A stretch of 64,000 nucleotides of DNA from SIG455 sp045646385 (GCA_045646385.1 JAZRKQ010000027.1:1-64000); one strand, 5' to 3'. Shown: positions 25,235-34,361, counted from the first letter of the stretch. Notes: generated by a model not told the origin, from the sequence alone. Numbers and translations are program-made.

Positions 25235-25297
25235 AAAAATACGTTAGCATCGTCGTCTGCTTTGTTTTTGCAGATTATGATACTAACGTATTTTTTT
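25233..25297. terminator. Terminator after rnc
   Basis: Imperfect 27-base stem starting AAAAAATACGTTAG and returning as CTAACGTATTTTTT, with wobble mismatches and a nine-base loop, ending in seven T. Starts in the rnc stop codon. Confidence 0.8.
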
Positions 25298-25307
25298 ATA
25301 CATAATT

Positions 25308-25358
25308 GTATTGCCCCACACATCACTTTTTATATTTAGGTGATGTGTGGGGCAATAC
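25308..25358. terminator. Perfect 19-bp hairpin downstream of the Na/Pi cotransporter gene
   Basis: Arms 25308-25326 and 25340-25358 with core TTGCCCCACACATC are perfect complements around a 13-base loop. It lies convergently between rnc and the cotransporter gene. Confidence 0.7.
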
Positions 25359-25379
25359 TTATTACTCACATAAAATTAA

Positions 25380-27152
25380 TCAATAACCGAACGAGCAGTA
25401 AGTTGACATATACTCATCAACAAGATGCTTATATTCATCAGAATTCTTTGCATCAGAGTTTTTAGAGTATTCGTGGGGGTCAAAAGATATTGTTTTAATC
25501 CTCTGTTCAGCAGCCATACCGATATTTGAGCAATGGTCTGAAATACGTTCCAGATTGTTTACAATATCAAGGAAGGCGATACCCGAACTGATATCACACT
25601 CCTGCTTACTGAGTCTGTTAATATGGAACTGTCGCAGATTGCTCTTTAAAGCATCGATTACCGCCTCTAACGGCTGGATTCTCATAGCAGCATTGATATC
25701 ATTTTCTTTATACGCTTTCATACAAAGATTCATAATTTCCTCAACTGCGGCAATCATATTTTTAAGTTCCACTACTGCATTGCTTGAAAACTTAATATCG
25801 TTATTATACATATTCTCAGCAATTTCGCTAATGTTTAACGCATGGTCGCCAATACGCTCTATATCCATGATGGAGTGGAAAATACCTGAAGATGTGTTGT
25901 TTTCTTCTACAGATAAATCGTGTTCGCTTACCTTTACCAGATATTTTGTAATATCAGATTCTGCAATATCTATTACTTCTTCGTTTTCGGCAATTTCTTC
26001 CATTCTTGTCGCTATGTTTTTATCGGCAGTAAAAACAAGGTCAGTACAATCTTTGAATGTTTTGATTGCCTCTCCCATCATATTTACCATAGCCTTCATA
26101 GCCTGTGCTATAGCAACTGAGGGTGTGTTCAAAAATCTTTCGTCAAGCAAGTTGTGGGAATCATCATTCTTTTTGCCCTTTTCAGGGACTACCAGATAAG
26201 CAATTTTTACAAGCAATTTATAGAAAGGCAACAATATGATTGCATTTGCCACATTGAATAATGTATGGAAATCCGCTATGCCACCACGTGTAATTCCGCC
26301 ATCCCAACCGGGTATACCCACGATTGCATTGAATCCATAAATTGCAACAGATGCAATTATTACACCAAGCACATTGAATGACAAATGTATTGCCGCAGTA
26401 CGCTTAGCATTTTTAGTAGTACCTATACTTGAAAGTATTGCCGTAATACACGTACCTATATTCTGACCAAGAATTATAGGCACAGCAGACGAAAATGTAA
26501 CAAGCCCGCTTGCCGCAACCGCCTGAAGTATACCGACGGATGCCGAAGAACTCTGAATAAGCGCTGTAACTACAGTACCTGTAAGTACACCGAGGATTGG
26601 ATTTTTGCCCATTGCGGCAAATGCTTCGCCTATCCAGGGCATCTCTTTAAGACCGGAAACCGCGCTTTCCATAAAATCCATACCTATGAAAAGAACACCA
26701 AATCCTGCAAAAATCTGACCGATGTCTTTTGATTTTTTGCTTTTTGCAAACATAATCAGCCAAACGCCAACCGCAATTGCTATAGGTGCCAGAAAATCAG
26801 GTTTGAAAAAAGACAGCACACCGCTGCTTTGAATATCGGAAAGCCTGAGTATCTGCGCAGTAACAGTTGTACCTATGTTTGCGCCCAATATAACGCCTAC
26901 CGCCTGACCTAATGTCATAACACCGGCATTAACAAAACCTACTACCATTACCGTAGTAGCCGAACTGCTCTGGATAAGCGCTGTAACTATAATACCTACC
27001 AGAACACCTTTAATAACATTGCTTGTAAGTGCCTCGATAATCTGCTGCATTTTTTTACCGGCGGATTTTTCAAGTCCGTCGCCCATAGCATTCATTCCGT
27101 AAAGGAACATACCAAGACCGCCAAGCAAACTGATAATATTTTGAAAATTCAT
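25380..27152 (-). CDS. Na/Pi cotransporter family protein with PhoU-like C-terminal domain
   Basis: Sodium-phosphate cotransporter (NptA/YjbB type), 590 residues. Two inverted QSSSA repeats are clear: LIQSSSATTVMVVGFVNAG near residue 60 and LIQSSSASVGILQAVAASG near 200, each followed by ILGANIGTTVTAQ or ILGQNIGTCITA. The C-terminal 200 residues are helical with PhoU-like repeats (FHSIMDIERIGDHALNIS and LDIVNNLERISDHCSNIG). It should move phosphate across the membrane, the PhoU-like part tuning activity. ATG 27152 has AGGAGG. It stands alone. Confidence 0.94.
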   Translation of the reverse strand: MNFQNIISLLGGLGMFLYGMNAMGDGLEKSAGKKMQQIIEALTSNVIKGVLVGIIVTALIQSSSATTVMVVGFVNAGVMTLGQAVGVILGANIGTTVTAQILRLSDIQSSGVLSFFKPDFLAPIAIAVGVWLIMFAKSKKSKDIGQIFAGFGVLFIGMDFMESAVSGLKEMPWIGEAFAAMGKNPILGVLTGTVVTALIQSSSASVGILQAVAASGLVTFSSAVPIILGQNIGTCITAILSSIGTTKNAKRTAAIHLSFNVLGVIIASVAIYGFNAIVGIPGWDGGITRGGIADFHTLFNVANAIILLPFYKLLVKIAYLVVPEKGKKNDDSHNLLDERFLNTPSVAIAQAMKAMVNMMGEAIKTFKDCTDLVFTADKNIATRMEEIAENEEVIDIAESDITKYLVKVSEHDLSVEENNTSSGIFHSIMDIERIGDHALNISEIAENMYNNDIKFSSNAVVELKNMIAAVEEIMNLCMKAYKENDINAAMRIQPLEAVIDALKSNLRQFHINRLSKQECDISSGIAFLDIVNNLERISDHCSNIGMAAEQRIKTISFDPHEYSKNSDAKNSDEYKHLVDEYMSTYCSFGY

Positions 27153-27205
27153 TCAGTAAACCTCCTGTCTCTAAGTCATTCGGAAGTAATTACTTTTTCG
27201 AATGA

Positions 27206-29314
27206 CTATACGTAAAATAGCATGTCTGAATACGAAGGTATAGGCCACATATCTCTGCCTACTACCGATTCCATATAATCTCCAATAACTCTTAAAGAAT
27301 CCATTATAGTAAGAGTATCATCTCTGTAAAACTCAGCAAGACGAGCAATATCATCTGTGATATGCTCTGCTTTATCAATGGATAATCTTAGTTTATCCAA
27401 AGTTGAGCCAAAACTTGCAATTGCGTCTGTAATATTTTTAAGCATCTCCTCCTGTACTGATGTATCCGCATTTGGTGCGGCTGTTTTAATTTTGATTATG
27501 TTATCGCTGAGCGCTGTGGAAAACTTGAGTGCCGCCGGCAGAATATCTTTTGCCGCCATGTCAACCATGGTAAGCGCCTCAATGTGAATAACCTTGGCAT
27601 ATTTCTCCAGTTTGATTTCATATCGTGAACTCAGTTCTGTCTGAGTATACACACCATGTTTACTAAACAATTCTACAGTCTGCGGAGAAATAAATTCGCC
27701 AATAGCGTCAACGGTGTTGTCTATATTGGGAAGACCGCGTTTTTTGGCCTCCTCTACCCACTCATCAGAGTAGCCGTTACCGTTAAAGATAACCCTTCTG
27801 TGCTCGCGTATAGAACGCTGAACAACATTGTGCAAAGCGACATTAAAATCGCTTGCATTTTCAAGTTCGTCAGCCATATCGGAAAGTGTGTCGGCAACAA
27901 TTGTATTTATAATAGTACACGGGCCCGCAATTGAAGCATTTGAGCCAACCATACGGAACTCAAACTTATTGCCTGTAAAAGCAAAAGGTGAAGTTCTGTT
28001 TCTGTCGGCGGTGTCTTTTCTGAAATGCGGAAGCGTGCTAACACCAACGTCCAAGCGCACACGTTCAGTATCGCCGGACGGGTTGTCATAAACGATATTA
28101 TCAAGTATTTCCTCTAACTGCTCGCCCAAAAAGATTGAGATAATTGCAGGCGGAGCCTCGTTAGCACCTAAACGATGGTCGTTACCTGCACTTGCAGCAG
28201 ATGCGCGGAGTAAAGGCGCGTGTTTATCAATAGCCTCTATAACAGCACAGAGGAAAAGCAAAAACTGTGCATTTTCGCTTGGTGTTTTACCGGGGTCTAA
28301 AAGATTCTGACCGTCGTCTGTACTTAAAGACCAGTTTACGTGTTTACCTGAGCCGTTTACCCCGTTGAACGGACGTTCATGCATAAGACACGCAAAGTTG
28401 TGTCTGTGTGCAATCCTTTTTAAAGTTGACATTGTAAGTTGGTTATGGTCTGTAGCAATATTGCAACTGCTGTAAATCGGTGCCAGTTCGTGCTGGCTAG
28501 GAGCAGCCTCGTTATGCTTTGTTTTTGCAGAAACACCCATTTTCCAGAGTTCACGGTCTACATCGCTCATATAAGACGCCACACGTTCTTTAAGCGTACC
28601 GAAATAGTGGTCATCAAGTTCCTGTCCTTTGGGCGGTTTCTGACCAAAAAGTGTTCTGCCTGTAAATTTAAGGTCAAGACGTTTTTCGTATAAATCTTTG
28701 TCCACAAGGAAATATTCCTGCTCAGGACCTATGCATACAGTTATATTTTTAGTTTCTTTATCAAACAGTTTTAAAATTCTTTTCGCCTGAACGTTTATTG
28801 CCTCGCAAGAGCGCAAAAGCGGTGTTTTTTTATCAAGCGCTTCTCCGGTATAGGAGCAGAAAGCAGTAGGAATACACAATGTAACACCCGACAAATCCTC
28901 CTGCAAAAATGCAGGTGAAGTGCAGTCCCAAGCGGTATAGCCTCTTGCCTCAAATGTTGAGCGCAGTCCGCCTGACGGGAATGACGATGCATCGGGCTCG
29001 CCTTTTATAAGTTCTTTGCCCGAAAACTCCATAATTGCTCCGCCATTAGATGTAGGAGAAATAAAAGAATCGTGCTTCTCTGCAGTAATGCCCGTAAGCG
29101 GCTGAAACCAGTGTGTATAGTGAGTTGCACCTTTTTCAATTGCCCAGTCTTTCATGGCACCGGCAACAACCTCTGCTACTGAACTGTCCAGAGGTAAAGA
29201 TTCGTCAATGCTTTTTTTAAGTGCATTGTATGTGTCTTCAGGAAGACGCTCTTTCATAACGCGGTCATTAAAAACATTACTGCCGAAAATATCTATTGGG
29301 TTACAAGAACTCAT
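27206..29314 (-). CDS. glnN: Glutamine synthetase type III
   Basis: Assimilates ammonia into glutamine. The 702-residue length from ATG 29314 is typical of GSIII, far longer than GlnA. N-terminal FGSNVFNDRVMKERLPEDTY is family-specific; FPSGGLRSTFEARGYTAWD, TVCIGPEQEYFLVD with metal-binding glutamates and NGSGKHVNWSLSTDDGQNLL complete the catalytic domain. A longer frame to 29353 would need a TTG without a ribosome site. An inverted repeat upstream may be involved in control; no GlnR or NtcA site is evident. No other nitrogen genes lie next to it. Confidence 0.95.
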   Translation of the reverse strand: MSSCNPIDIFGSNVFNDRVMKERLPEDTYNALKKSIDESLPLDSSVAEVVAGAMKDWAIEKGATHYTHWFQPLTGITAEKHDSFISPTSNGGAIMEFSGKELIKGEPDASSFPSGGLRSTFEARGYTAWDCTSPAFLQEDLSGVTLCIPTAFCSYTGEALDKKTPLLRSCEAINVQAKRILKLFDKETKNITVCIGPEQEYFLVDKDLYEKRLDLKFTGRTLFGQKPPKGQELDDHYFGTLKERVASYMSDVDRELWKMGVSAKTKHNEAAPSQHELAPIYSSCNIATDHNQLTMSTLKRIAHRHNFACLMHERPFNGVNGSGKHVNWSLSTDDGQNLLDPGKTPSENAQFLLFLCAVIEAIDKHAPLLRASAASAGNDHRLGANEAPPAIISIFLGEQLEEILDNIVYDNPSGDTERVRLDVGVSTLPHFRKDTADRNRTSPFAFTGNKFEFRMVGSNASIAGPCTIINTIVADTLSDMADELENASDFNVALHNVVQRSIREHRRVIFNGNGYSDEWVEEAKKRGLPNIDNTVDAIGEFISPQTVELFSKHGVYTQTELSSRYEIKLEKYAKVIHIEALTMVDMAAKDILPAALKFSTALSDNIIKIKTAAPNADTSVQEEMLKNITDAIASFGSTLDKLRLSIDKAEHITDDIARLAEFYRDDTLTIMDSLRVIGDYMESVVGRDMWPIPSYSDMLFYV

Positions 29315-29345
29315 TTGTTTCACTGCCTTTCTGTATTCATTACAA

Positions 29346-29371
29346 GACGACAAACATTTCTGTTTGTCGTC
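29346..29371. repeat. Perfect 11-bp inverted repeat before glnN
   Basis: GACGACAAACA, four bases, and its complement, 32 bases upstream of the glnN start. Could be an operator or leader hairpin; no T tract follows on either strand. Confidence 0.55.
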
Positions 29372-29385
29372 CGGTTAAATCTATA

Positions 29386-29772
29386 TTAAATAAGGGGTTC
29401 AGGGCGGGATATAAGATGCAGAATATTACCTGCAATATCTCTGAAGAAAATAGTTTTTACACCGCTTGAAGATGTAACTTCATCGGCAACTATTTCAGTG
29501 TTTGCACCTTTAAGTTTTGCAACAACAGAGTCAAAATCTGCAACCGTTAAGGCTAAATGTCTGAGCCCTGCGTCTGTAAGTGCAGGATTTGAGGTCATAT
29601 CATCAGTTGCTTTGCATATTTCGATCATACTTTTATTTGGAAACGCAACAAAATATGTCCCCTTAGCAGGATTTTCATAAGCGATAGTGCAACCAAACAT
29701 ATCGATATACCAATCAGCCAACGTTTTGGAATCTTTTGCATAAAGTCCAACGTGTTCAATACCAGTCACCAT
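29386..29772 (-). CDS. VOC (glyoxalase/bleomycin-resistance fold) family protein
   Basis: A 128-residue single VOC domain: GIEHVGLYAKDSKTLADWYID at the start and LRHLALTVADFDSVVAKL in the second beta-alpha module, with candidate metal ligands His6, Glu56, His76 and Glu/His in the last strand (ISRPE region). ATG 29772 follows GGGGGAG closely; the longer frame from 29898 has no such site and no VOC sequence. Substrate cannot be inferred. Stand-alone gene between glnN and the Spo0A-domain gene. Confidence 0.85.
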   Translation of the reverse strand: MVTGIEHVGLYAKDSKTLADWYIDMFGCTIAYENPAKGTYFVAFPNKSMIEICKATDDMTSNPALTDAGLRHLALTVADFDSVVAKLKGANTEIVADEVTSSSGVKTIFFRDIAGNILHLISRPEPLI

Positions 29773-29869
29773 TAAAATACTCCCCCTATTGTAAATTATG
29801 TTTCCATAATAATTATACAATAGCAGTTGCTTTAAATCAAGACAAATTTTGAGTAAAAATACCATTTTT

Positions 29870-30250
29870 TCAATATTCGTCATAATTGCTAATTTCAAGT
29901 TGCATTTTTACAATCTTTACTGATTTATATATAAATTCTTTATTGGTAATATGCGCAATATAACCGTCTTTTGTGTTACACAATCCCCTTATATATTCAT
30001 TATCCGTTTTGCATGCATCTGTTATAGCCATACGTATTGCACGCTCCACCGCCGACGGTGATGTACAGAATTTCTTTGCCAGATACGGATAAAGTGTTTT
30101 TGTAATTCCTGCAACACCGATATCATTACATATAACATACACAATTGCCTCTGAAATATATGCATATCCGACTCTTATAGAAGAAACTTCATACCGTTCC
30201 AATAAGTCTGATGCTTTTTTGTACAACTTCCGCTTTTTACATGAATCCAT
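29870..30250 (-). CDS. Stand-alone Spo0A C-terminal DNA-binding domain protein
   Basis: A 126-residue protein that corresponds to the Spo0A effector domain without the phosphoreceiver domain. The diagnostic segment is YPYLAKKFCTSPSAVERAIR at residues 55-74, the recognition helix region, followed by the helical end with YIAHITNKEFIYKSVKI. Lacking a receiver, it may bind 0A-type boxes constitutively and compete with or mimic Spo0A. ATG 30250 has a GAGGTG site. A TGTCGAA heptamer lies 60 bases upstream. The C-terminal half is less like Spo0A, so DNA specificity is uncertain. Confidence 0.85.
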   Translation of the reverse strand: MDSCKKRKLYKKASDLLERYEVSSIRVGYAYISEAIVYVICNDIGVAGITKTLYPYLAKKFCTSPSAVERAIRMAITDACKTDNEYIRGLCNTKDGYIAHITNKEFIYKSVKIVKMQLEISNYDEY

Positions 30251-30309
30251 ATATCACACCTCTACCTAAGCAACTATTATAAAGGATTTAATCCAAAAAA
30301 GTAATATAA

Positions 30310-30316
30310 TGTCGAA
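30310..30316 (+). promoter_or_regulatory. Candidate 0A box
   Basis: TGTCGAA, the exact core of the Spo0A-binding box, in the intergenic region between the Spo0A-domain gene and the deacetylase gene. A single heptamer can occur by chance. Confidence 0.45.
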
Positions 30317-30514
30317 AATATGTTTATCTTTGATCACCCTGCACGTTTATGCGTTTTTTATTCAAACAACAAGCGGATTTTGCATAAATATGCGGAATGC
30401 ATTTATTACGGCTAATCCTTAAATAATTCTAACACATATTAAGATATTAGTTATTTTTTTATCTTTGCTCAAATAGAATCATAGTAAACAGTTTTATTTT
30501 AAGGAGTAGATATT

Positions 30515-31300
30515 ATGAAACTATTTGTTACAAGTAAAGATAATCTTATAATCTACTTTCTCATTATTGTTCTTTTAAGCGGTCTGGTTATTTTTAATCA
30601 TGATGCTGTGGCAGAAGTTTTCGAAAACGCATCTCCAAAGCGTGACTTGCCAATATACTGTGTAGACAAAGGTGAGGAAAAAATATGCTCTATCTCTTTT
30701 GATGCCGCCTGGGGAAACGAAGACACCGCCGAACTTATATCAATATTGGAAAAATACAATGTTAAAGCAACATTTTTTGTAGTAGGTACATGGGTAGATA
30801 AATATCCTGAATCAGTTAAGCAACTGCACGATGCAGGACACGAAATTATGAACCACTCCGACTCGCACCCGCATATGACAAAACTTGATGCAGAAGGAAT
30901 CAAAAAAGAAATTAATTCGTGCTCAGACAAAATTGAAGCAATAACGGGTGTCCGCCCTACTCTTTTCCGTCCGCCGTACGGCGACTACAATGACAGAGTG
31001 GTAGCATCTGCAAGGGATATCAACCACTATACTATCCAATGGGACGTTGACAGCCTTGACTGGAAGGATCTTGAGCCTTCTGCAATATACGACCGTGTAA
31101 CAAAACGTGTGGGTCCGGGGTCTGTGGTTCTGTTCCACAATGCCGCAAAAAATACACCGGCTGCACTTCCGCAAATTTTAGAAAAACTCACATCAGATGG
31201 TTATAAAATAATACCGATTTCTGAGTTGATTTATAAAGAGAACTTTAAAATAGACAACTCCGGAAGACAGATACCCGTTCCCGACGGTCAGGTAAATTGA
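30515..31300 (+). CDS. NodB-type polysaccharide deacetylase, PdaB-like
   Basis: A 261-residue membrane-anchored or secreted carbohydrate esterase 4 protein, hydrophobic segment at residues 11-30. NodB motifs: motif 1 ISFDAAWG (catalytic Asp kept, the second Asp of the usual DD replaced by Ala), motif 2 MNHSDSHPHM with the HxxxH metal pair, motif 3 RPPYGDYND, then WDVDSLDW and VVLFHNAA. The SFD-x-AWG form resembles sporulation-type PdaB proteins. Likely acts on spore cortex or wall glycan; the neighbouring Spo0A-domain gene supports but does not prove a sporulation link. AAGGAG precedes ATG. Confidence 0.9.
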   Translation: MKLFVTSKDNLIIYFLIIVLLSGLVIFNHDAVAEVFENASPKRDLPIYCVDKGEEKICSISFDAAWGNEDTAELISILEKYNVKATFFVVGTWVDKYPESVKQLHDAGHEIMNHSDSHPHMTKLDAEGIKKEINSCSDKIEAITGVRPTLFRPPYGDYNDRVVASARDINHYTIQWDVDSLDWKDLEPSAIYDRVTKRVGPGSVVLFHNAAKNTPAALPQILEKLTSDGYKIIPISELIYKENFKIDNSGRQIPVPDGQVN

Positions 31301-31345
31301 AACTTTTTTACCGATACACATATAATGTGTAGTGAGGTGATTTGA

Positions 31346-31552
31346 TTGGATATTAATAATTTGACCGTAGGACAGGTGCTTGCCAACAATAAAGCAAAAG
31401 CAATTCTGGCAAGGGAATTTCCTACTCTTATAAATACACCCATTGTAAAACTTTACAGTTCAATGACTGTAAAACAAGTTCTTGCTCTTGCAAAAGATAA
31501 AGTGCCGCGGGATAAAATACAGAGAATAATAAAAGAACTGGAACAAGTATAA
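31346..31552 (+). CDS. Small helical protein of unknown function (68 aa)
   Basis: Starts at TTG 31346 behind GAGGTG. Pattern LTVGQVLANNKAKAILAREFP and SMTVKQVLALAKDKVPRDKIQRIIKELE suggests four or five short helices; similar helical modules are sometimes appended to secreted or metabolic enzymes in Clostridia, from memory. It has no catalytic motif. It follows the deacetylase gene by 45 bases and ends before a strong terminator, so it may be cotranscribed with it. Confidence 0.7.
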   Translation: MDINNLTVGQVLANNKAKAILAREFPTLINTPIVKLYSSMTVKQVLALAKDKVPRDKIQRIIKELEQV

Positions 31553-31559
31553 AATTTAG

Positions 31560-31588
31560 GCACACTGCTTTTGTGCAGTGTGCTTTTT
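31560..31588 (+). terminator. Rho-independent terminator
   Basis: Stem GCACACTGC / GCAGTGTGC, six-base loop, five T. Separates the deacetylase unit from nfnAB. Confidence 0.9.
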
Positions 31589-31601
31589 CATGCAAAAACT
31601 C

Positions 31602-31630
31602 TTTACAAATCACCATATTTACTGTATAAT
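31602..31630 (+). promoter_or_regulatory. Promoter of nfnAB
   Basis: TTTACA, 17-base spacer, TATAAT, 43 bases before the nfnA ATG. Confidence 0.8.
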
Positions 31631-31673
31631 ATTATGATATGTTATAAACATTTGGAAGGAAGGTTTTAAACAG

Positions 31674-32522
31674 ATGTTTAAAATTTTGAAAAAGCGTGTT
31701 TTAAATAAACAGGTTAAACTGTTGGAAATTGACGCACCGCTTATAGCAAAAAAAGCAGAGCCAGGTCAGTTTATAATTCTGCGCATTAATGAAGAAGGCG
31801 AACGTATACCATTAACAATAGCAGATTTTGACAGAGAACGCGGCACTGTTACCATAATATTTCAGGAAGTGGGTATGACAACCAAACTTCTCGGCTCTTT
31901 AAACGAGGGCGATGCACTTTTGGACTTTGTAGGTCCATTGGGTGTGGCATCGCATCTTGACGGATACAAAAAAGTAGCCGTTATAGGTGGAGGACTGGGA
32001 ACAGCAATTGCATACCCTCAGGCAAAAAAACTCCACGCAATGGGCGCTGAGGTTGATTCCATTATAGGATTCAGAAACAAAGACCTTATTATCCTTGAAG
32101 ACGAAGTTAAAGCAGTAAGCACAAGTACATATATAACAACAGATGACGGTTCTAACGGTTGCAAAGGATTTGTGTCGGACATATTAAAAAACAATATAGA
32201 AGCCGGTGCAAACTACGACCTTGTTATAGCAATCGGTCCACTTATTATGATGAAGGTTGTTTGTGATGTTACAAAACAATACGGAATTAAAACTATAGTT
32301 AGTATGAATCCAGTTATGATTGACGGAACAGGTATGTGCGGCGGTTGCAGAGTGATAGTCGGCGGTGAAACTAAGTTTGCCTGCGTAGACGGTCCTGACT
32401 TCGACGGACATCTGGTTGACTTTGAATCTGCAATGAACAGGCAGAAAATGTTTAAAAGCGAAGAGGCTGAAAGTTCAGCGCACAAGTGCCGTATAGGAAT
32501 AGGAGGCAATCACAATGGCTAA
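31674..32522 (+). CDS. nfnA: NADH-dependent ferredoxin:NADP oxidoreductase, small subunit
   Basis: FAD/[2Fe-2S] subunit of the electron-bifurcating transhydrogenase Nfn, which reduces NADP with NADH and reduced ferredoxin. The 282-residue product has an FNR-like barrel (RIPLTIADFD, RxxT FAD site), the NAD-binding GGGLGTAIAYPQAKKL, and the C-terminal cluster with MCGGCRV and a later Cys in TKFACVDGP. Its end overlaps nfnB by eight bases, so subunits are made in step. In anaerobic Clostridia this balances NADPH and ferredoxin pools. Confidence 0.93.
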   Translation: MFKILKKRVLNKQVKLLEIDAPLIAKKAEPGQFIILRINEEGERIPLTIADFDRERGTVTIIFQEVGMTTKLLGSLNEGDALLDFVGPLGVASHLDGYKKVAVIGGGLGTAIAYPQAKKLHAMGAEVDSIIGFRNKDLIILEDEVKAVSTSTYITTDDGSNGCKGFVSDILKNNIEAGANYDLVIAIGPLIMMKVVCDVTKQYGIKTIVSMNPVMIDGTGMCGGCRVIVGGETKFACVDGPDFDGHLVDFESAMNRQKMFKSEEAESSAHKCRIGIGGNHNG

Positions 32523-33912
32523 TATGTGTCCTACAAAAACTCCTATGACTGAGCAAGTGCCCACAATAAGGAACAAAAATTTCAAAGAAGTGGCACTTGG
32601 ATACACTCCTGAGCAGGCTATGGAAGAAGCAAACCGTTGCCTTAACTGTAAAAACAGACCGTGCGTAAGCGGTTGCCCCGTAAATGTTAAAATACCCGAT
32701 TTTTTAGCACTTATAGCAGAAGGCGAATTTGAAAAAGCATACCTTAAAATAACAGAAACAAACGCTTTACCCGCAATTTGCGGAAGAGTATGTCCTCAGG
32801 AAAATCAGTGTGAGGGAAAATGTGTACGCGGAATCAAAGGCGAAAGTGTTGCAATAGGCAGACTTGAACGCTTTGCCGCAGATTATTACAGGGAACACTG
32901 CATTGCAAAAGCAGAAAAACCTGCTCAAAACGGCATAAAGGTAGCCGTTATAGGGGGTGGTCCCGCATCGCTTAGTTGTGCAGGCGATTTAGCAAAAAAA
33001 GGGTATTCCGTAACTTTATTTGAGGCATTCCACACAGCTGGCGGTGTTTTGATGTATGGTATTCCTGAATTCAGACTGCCAAAAGATATTGTACGCAATG
33101 AAATAGAAAATCTTAAAGACATCGGTGTAGATATCCAAACCAATATGGTTATAGGTAAAATACTTTCCGTTGACGAAATTTTAGAATCCGGCTACGACGC
33201 AGTATTTATAGGTACAGGCGCAGGTCTGCCTAAGTTTATGGGTATTGAGGGCGAAGCTCTTAACGGCGTATATTCTGCAAACGAGTTTTTAACAAGAATT
33301 AATCTTATGAAAGCATACAAATTCCCCGAAACAGACACCCCCATTAAAGTAGGGAAAAATGTGGCTGTAGTCGGTGGCGGTAACGTGGCAATGGATGCTG
33401 CAAGATGTGCTAAACGCCTTGGTGCAGAAAATGTGTACATAATATACAGACGAAGCGAAAAAGAAATGCCTGCACGAAATGAGGAAATTCATCACGCAAA
33501 AGAAGAAGAAATTATATTTAAAACTCTCACTAACCCAACACGTATAATCGGCGAGGACGGTTGGGTAACGGGTATTGAATGTGTCGATATGGAACTTGGC
33601 GAGCCTGATGCATCAGGCAGAAGACGTCCGGTTGAAAAAATGGGCTCTGAACATATTATAGATGTACAGACAGTTATTATGGCGATAGGTCAGTCACCCA
33701 ATCCGCTGATTAAAGCAACGACCGATGGTCTTGCAACACAACCTTGGGGCGGAATAATAGCCGACGATGAAACCTGCGCAACCAGTAAAGAGGGTGTGTA
33801 CGCAGGCGGCGACACCGTAACAGGGGCTGCAACAGTTATACTTGCAATGGGAGCCGGTAAAAAAGCAGCATCAGCAATTGATGAATATATCAAAAACAAA
33901 TACAACAAATAA
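32515..33912 (+). CDS. nfnB: NADH-dependent ferredoxin:NADP oxidoreductase, large subunit (glutamate synthase-like)
   Basis: 465-residue bifurcating flavin subunit homologous to the small subunit of glutamate synthase (often annotated gltA or NADPH-dependent glutamate synthase). N-terminal cysteines for two [4Fe-4S] clusters: CLNCKNRPCVSGCPV and CGRVCPQENQCEGKCV. Then FAD-binding VAVIGGGPASLSCAGDLAKKGY and NADP-binding VAVVGGGNVAMDAARCAKRLG. Since no large glutamate synthase subunit is near and it overlaps nfnA, the Nfn assignment is favoured over amino acid synthesis. AGGAGG before ATG lies within nfnA. Confidence 0.94.
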   Translation: MANMCPTKTPMTEQVPTIRNKNFKEVALGYTPEQAMEEANRCLNCKNRPCVSGCPVNVKIPDFLALIAEGEFEKAYLKITETNALPAICGRVCPQENQCEGKCVRGIKGESVAIGRLERFAADYYREHCIAKAEKPAQNGIKVAVIGGGPASLSCAGDLAKKGYSVTLFEAFHTAGGVLMYGIPEFRLPKDIVRNEIENLKDIGVDIQTNMVIGKILSVDEILESGYDAVFIGTGAGLPKFMGIEGEALNGVYSANEFLTRINLMKAYKFPETDTPIKVGKNVAVVGGGNVAMDAARCAKRLGAENVYIIYRRSEKEMPARNEEIHHAKEEEIIFKTLTNPTRIIGEDGWVTGIECVDMELGEPDASGRRRPVEKMGSEHIIDVQTVIMAIGQSPNPLIKATTDGLATQPWGGIIADDETCATSKEGVYAGGDTVTGAATVILAMGAGKKAASAIDEYIKNKYNK

Positions 33913-33949
33913 TTAAAAAAGGAAAGCAATACGCTTTCCTTTTTTAATT
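33911..33949. terminator. Bidirectional terminator after nfnB
   Basis: Perfect 17-base stem with core GGAAAGC / GCTTTCC flanked by A and T runs on both sides. It serves nfnB and the convergent small gene. Confidence 0.88.
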
Positions 33950-34237
33950 ATCTTTTAACTCACAAAAACTATATCCCAACCTGACACCCGTAAACAAACC
34001 AGCCTCAAAATACGCCTGACTAAATATTTCTACCATTTGGCATATCTGTTCCCATAATTTCTCATAGTCTTCATCAATATAATTCTCTTCAAGATATTTT
34101 TCAATCTCTTTAAAAGCATTTTCAACTTCTTCTGATAATTTATATTCCAATTCTTCTTTTAAATTTTGTTTTTCATCAGAAGCATAATACTCAATATTTT
34201 TAAGATTTGCTCTTTGAAACAATTCATCAAAATTCAT
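33944..34237 (-). CDS. Small acidic helical protein of unknown function (97 aa)
   Basis: Predicted mostly helical and strongly acidic, with NLKEELEYKLSEEVENAFKE and a C-terminal FEAGLFTGVRLGYSFCEL segment that resembles, weakly, the end of DUF6809-type phage or plasmid-associated proteins. ATG 34237 has GGAGG. It is divergent from two XRE regulator genes and shares their repeat-rich control region. That arrangement suggests the regulators control it. No toxin or enzyme motif is visible. Confidence 0.6.
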   Translation of the reverse strand: MNFDELFQRANLKNIEYYASDEKQNLKEELEYKLSEEVENAFKEIEKYLEENYIDEDYEKLWEQICQMVEIFSQAYFEAGLFTGVRLGYSFCELKDN

Positions 34238-34285
34238 ATAAATACCTCCATCAAGATTATAATAGCACAGATAAATTAAAAAGTC

Positions 34286-34361
34286 AACTCAATTGAGGTA
34301 ATTATTTTAACTCAAAAGCGGTAAACTCAAATTATCATATATAAATGAGGTGATTTGAGTT
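34286..34361. promoter_or_regulatory. Repeated AACTCAA sites between divergent genes
   Basis: AACTCAA occurs at 34286, 34309 and 34324, and its complement TTGAGTT at 34355; the first forms the palindrome CTCAATTGAG (34288-34297). The sites cover the promoter region and the TTG start of the first XRE gene, as expected for an autoregulated operator. Confidence 0.6.

Noticed and set aside
25555..26199. 214-codon plus-strand frame
   Set aside because: Antisense to the well-supported Na/Pi cotransporter gene; low-complexity Ser/Ile composition typical of antisense frames.
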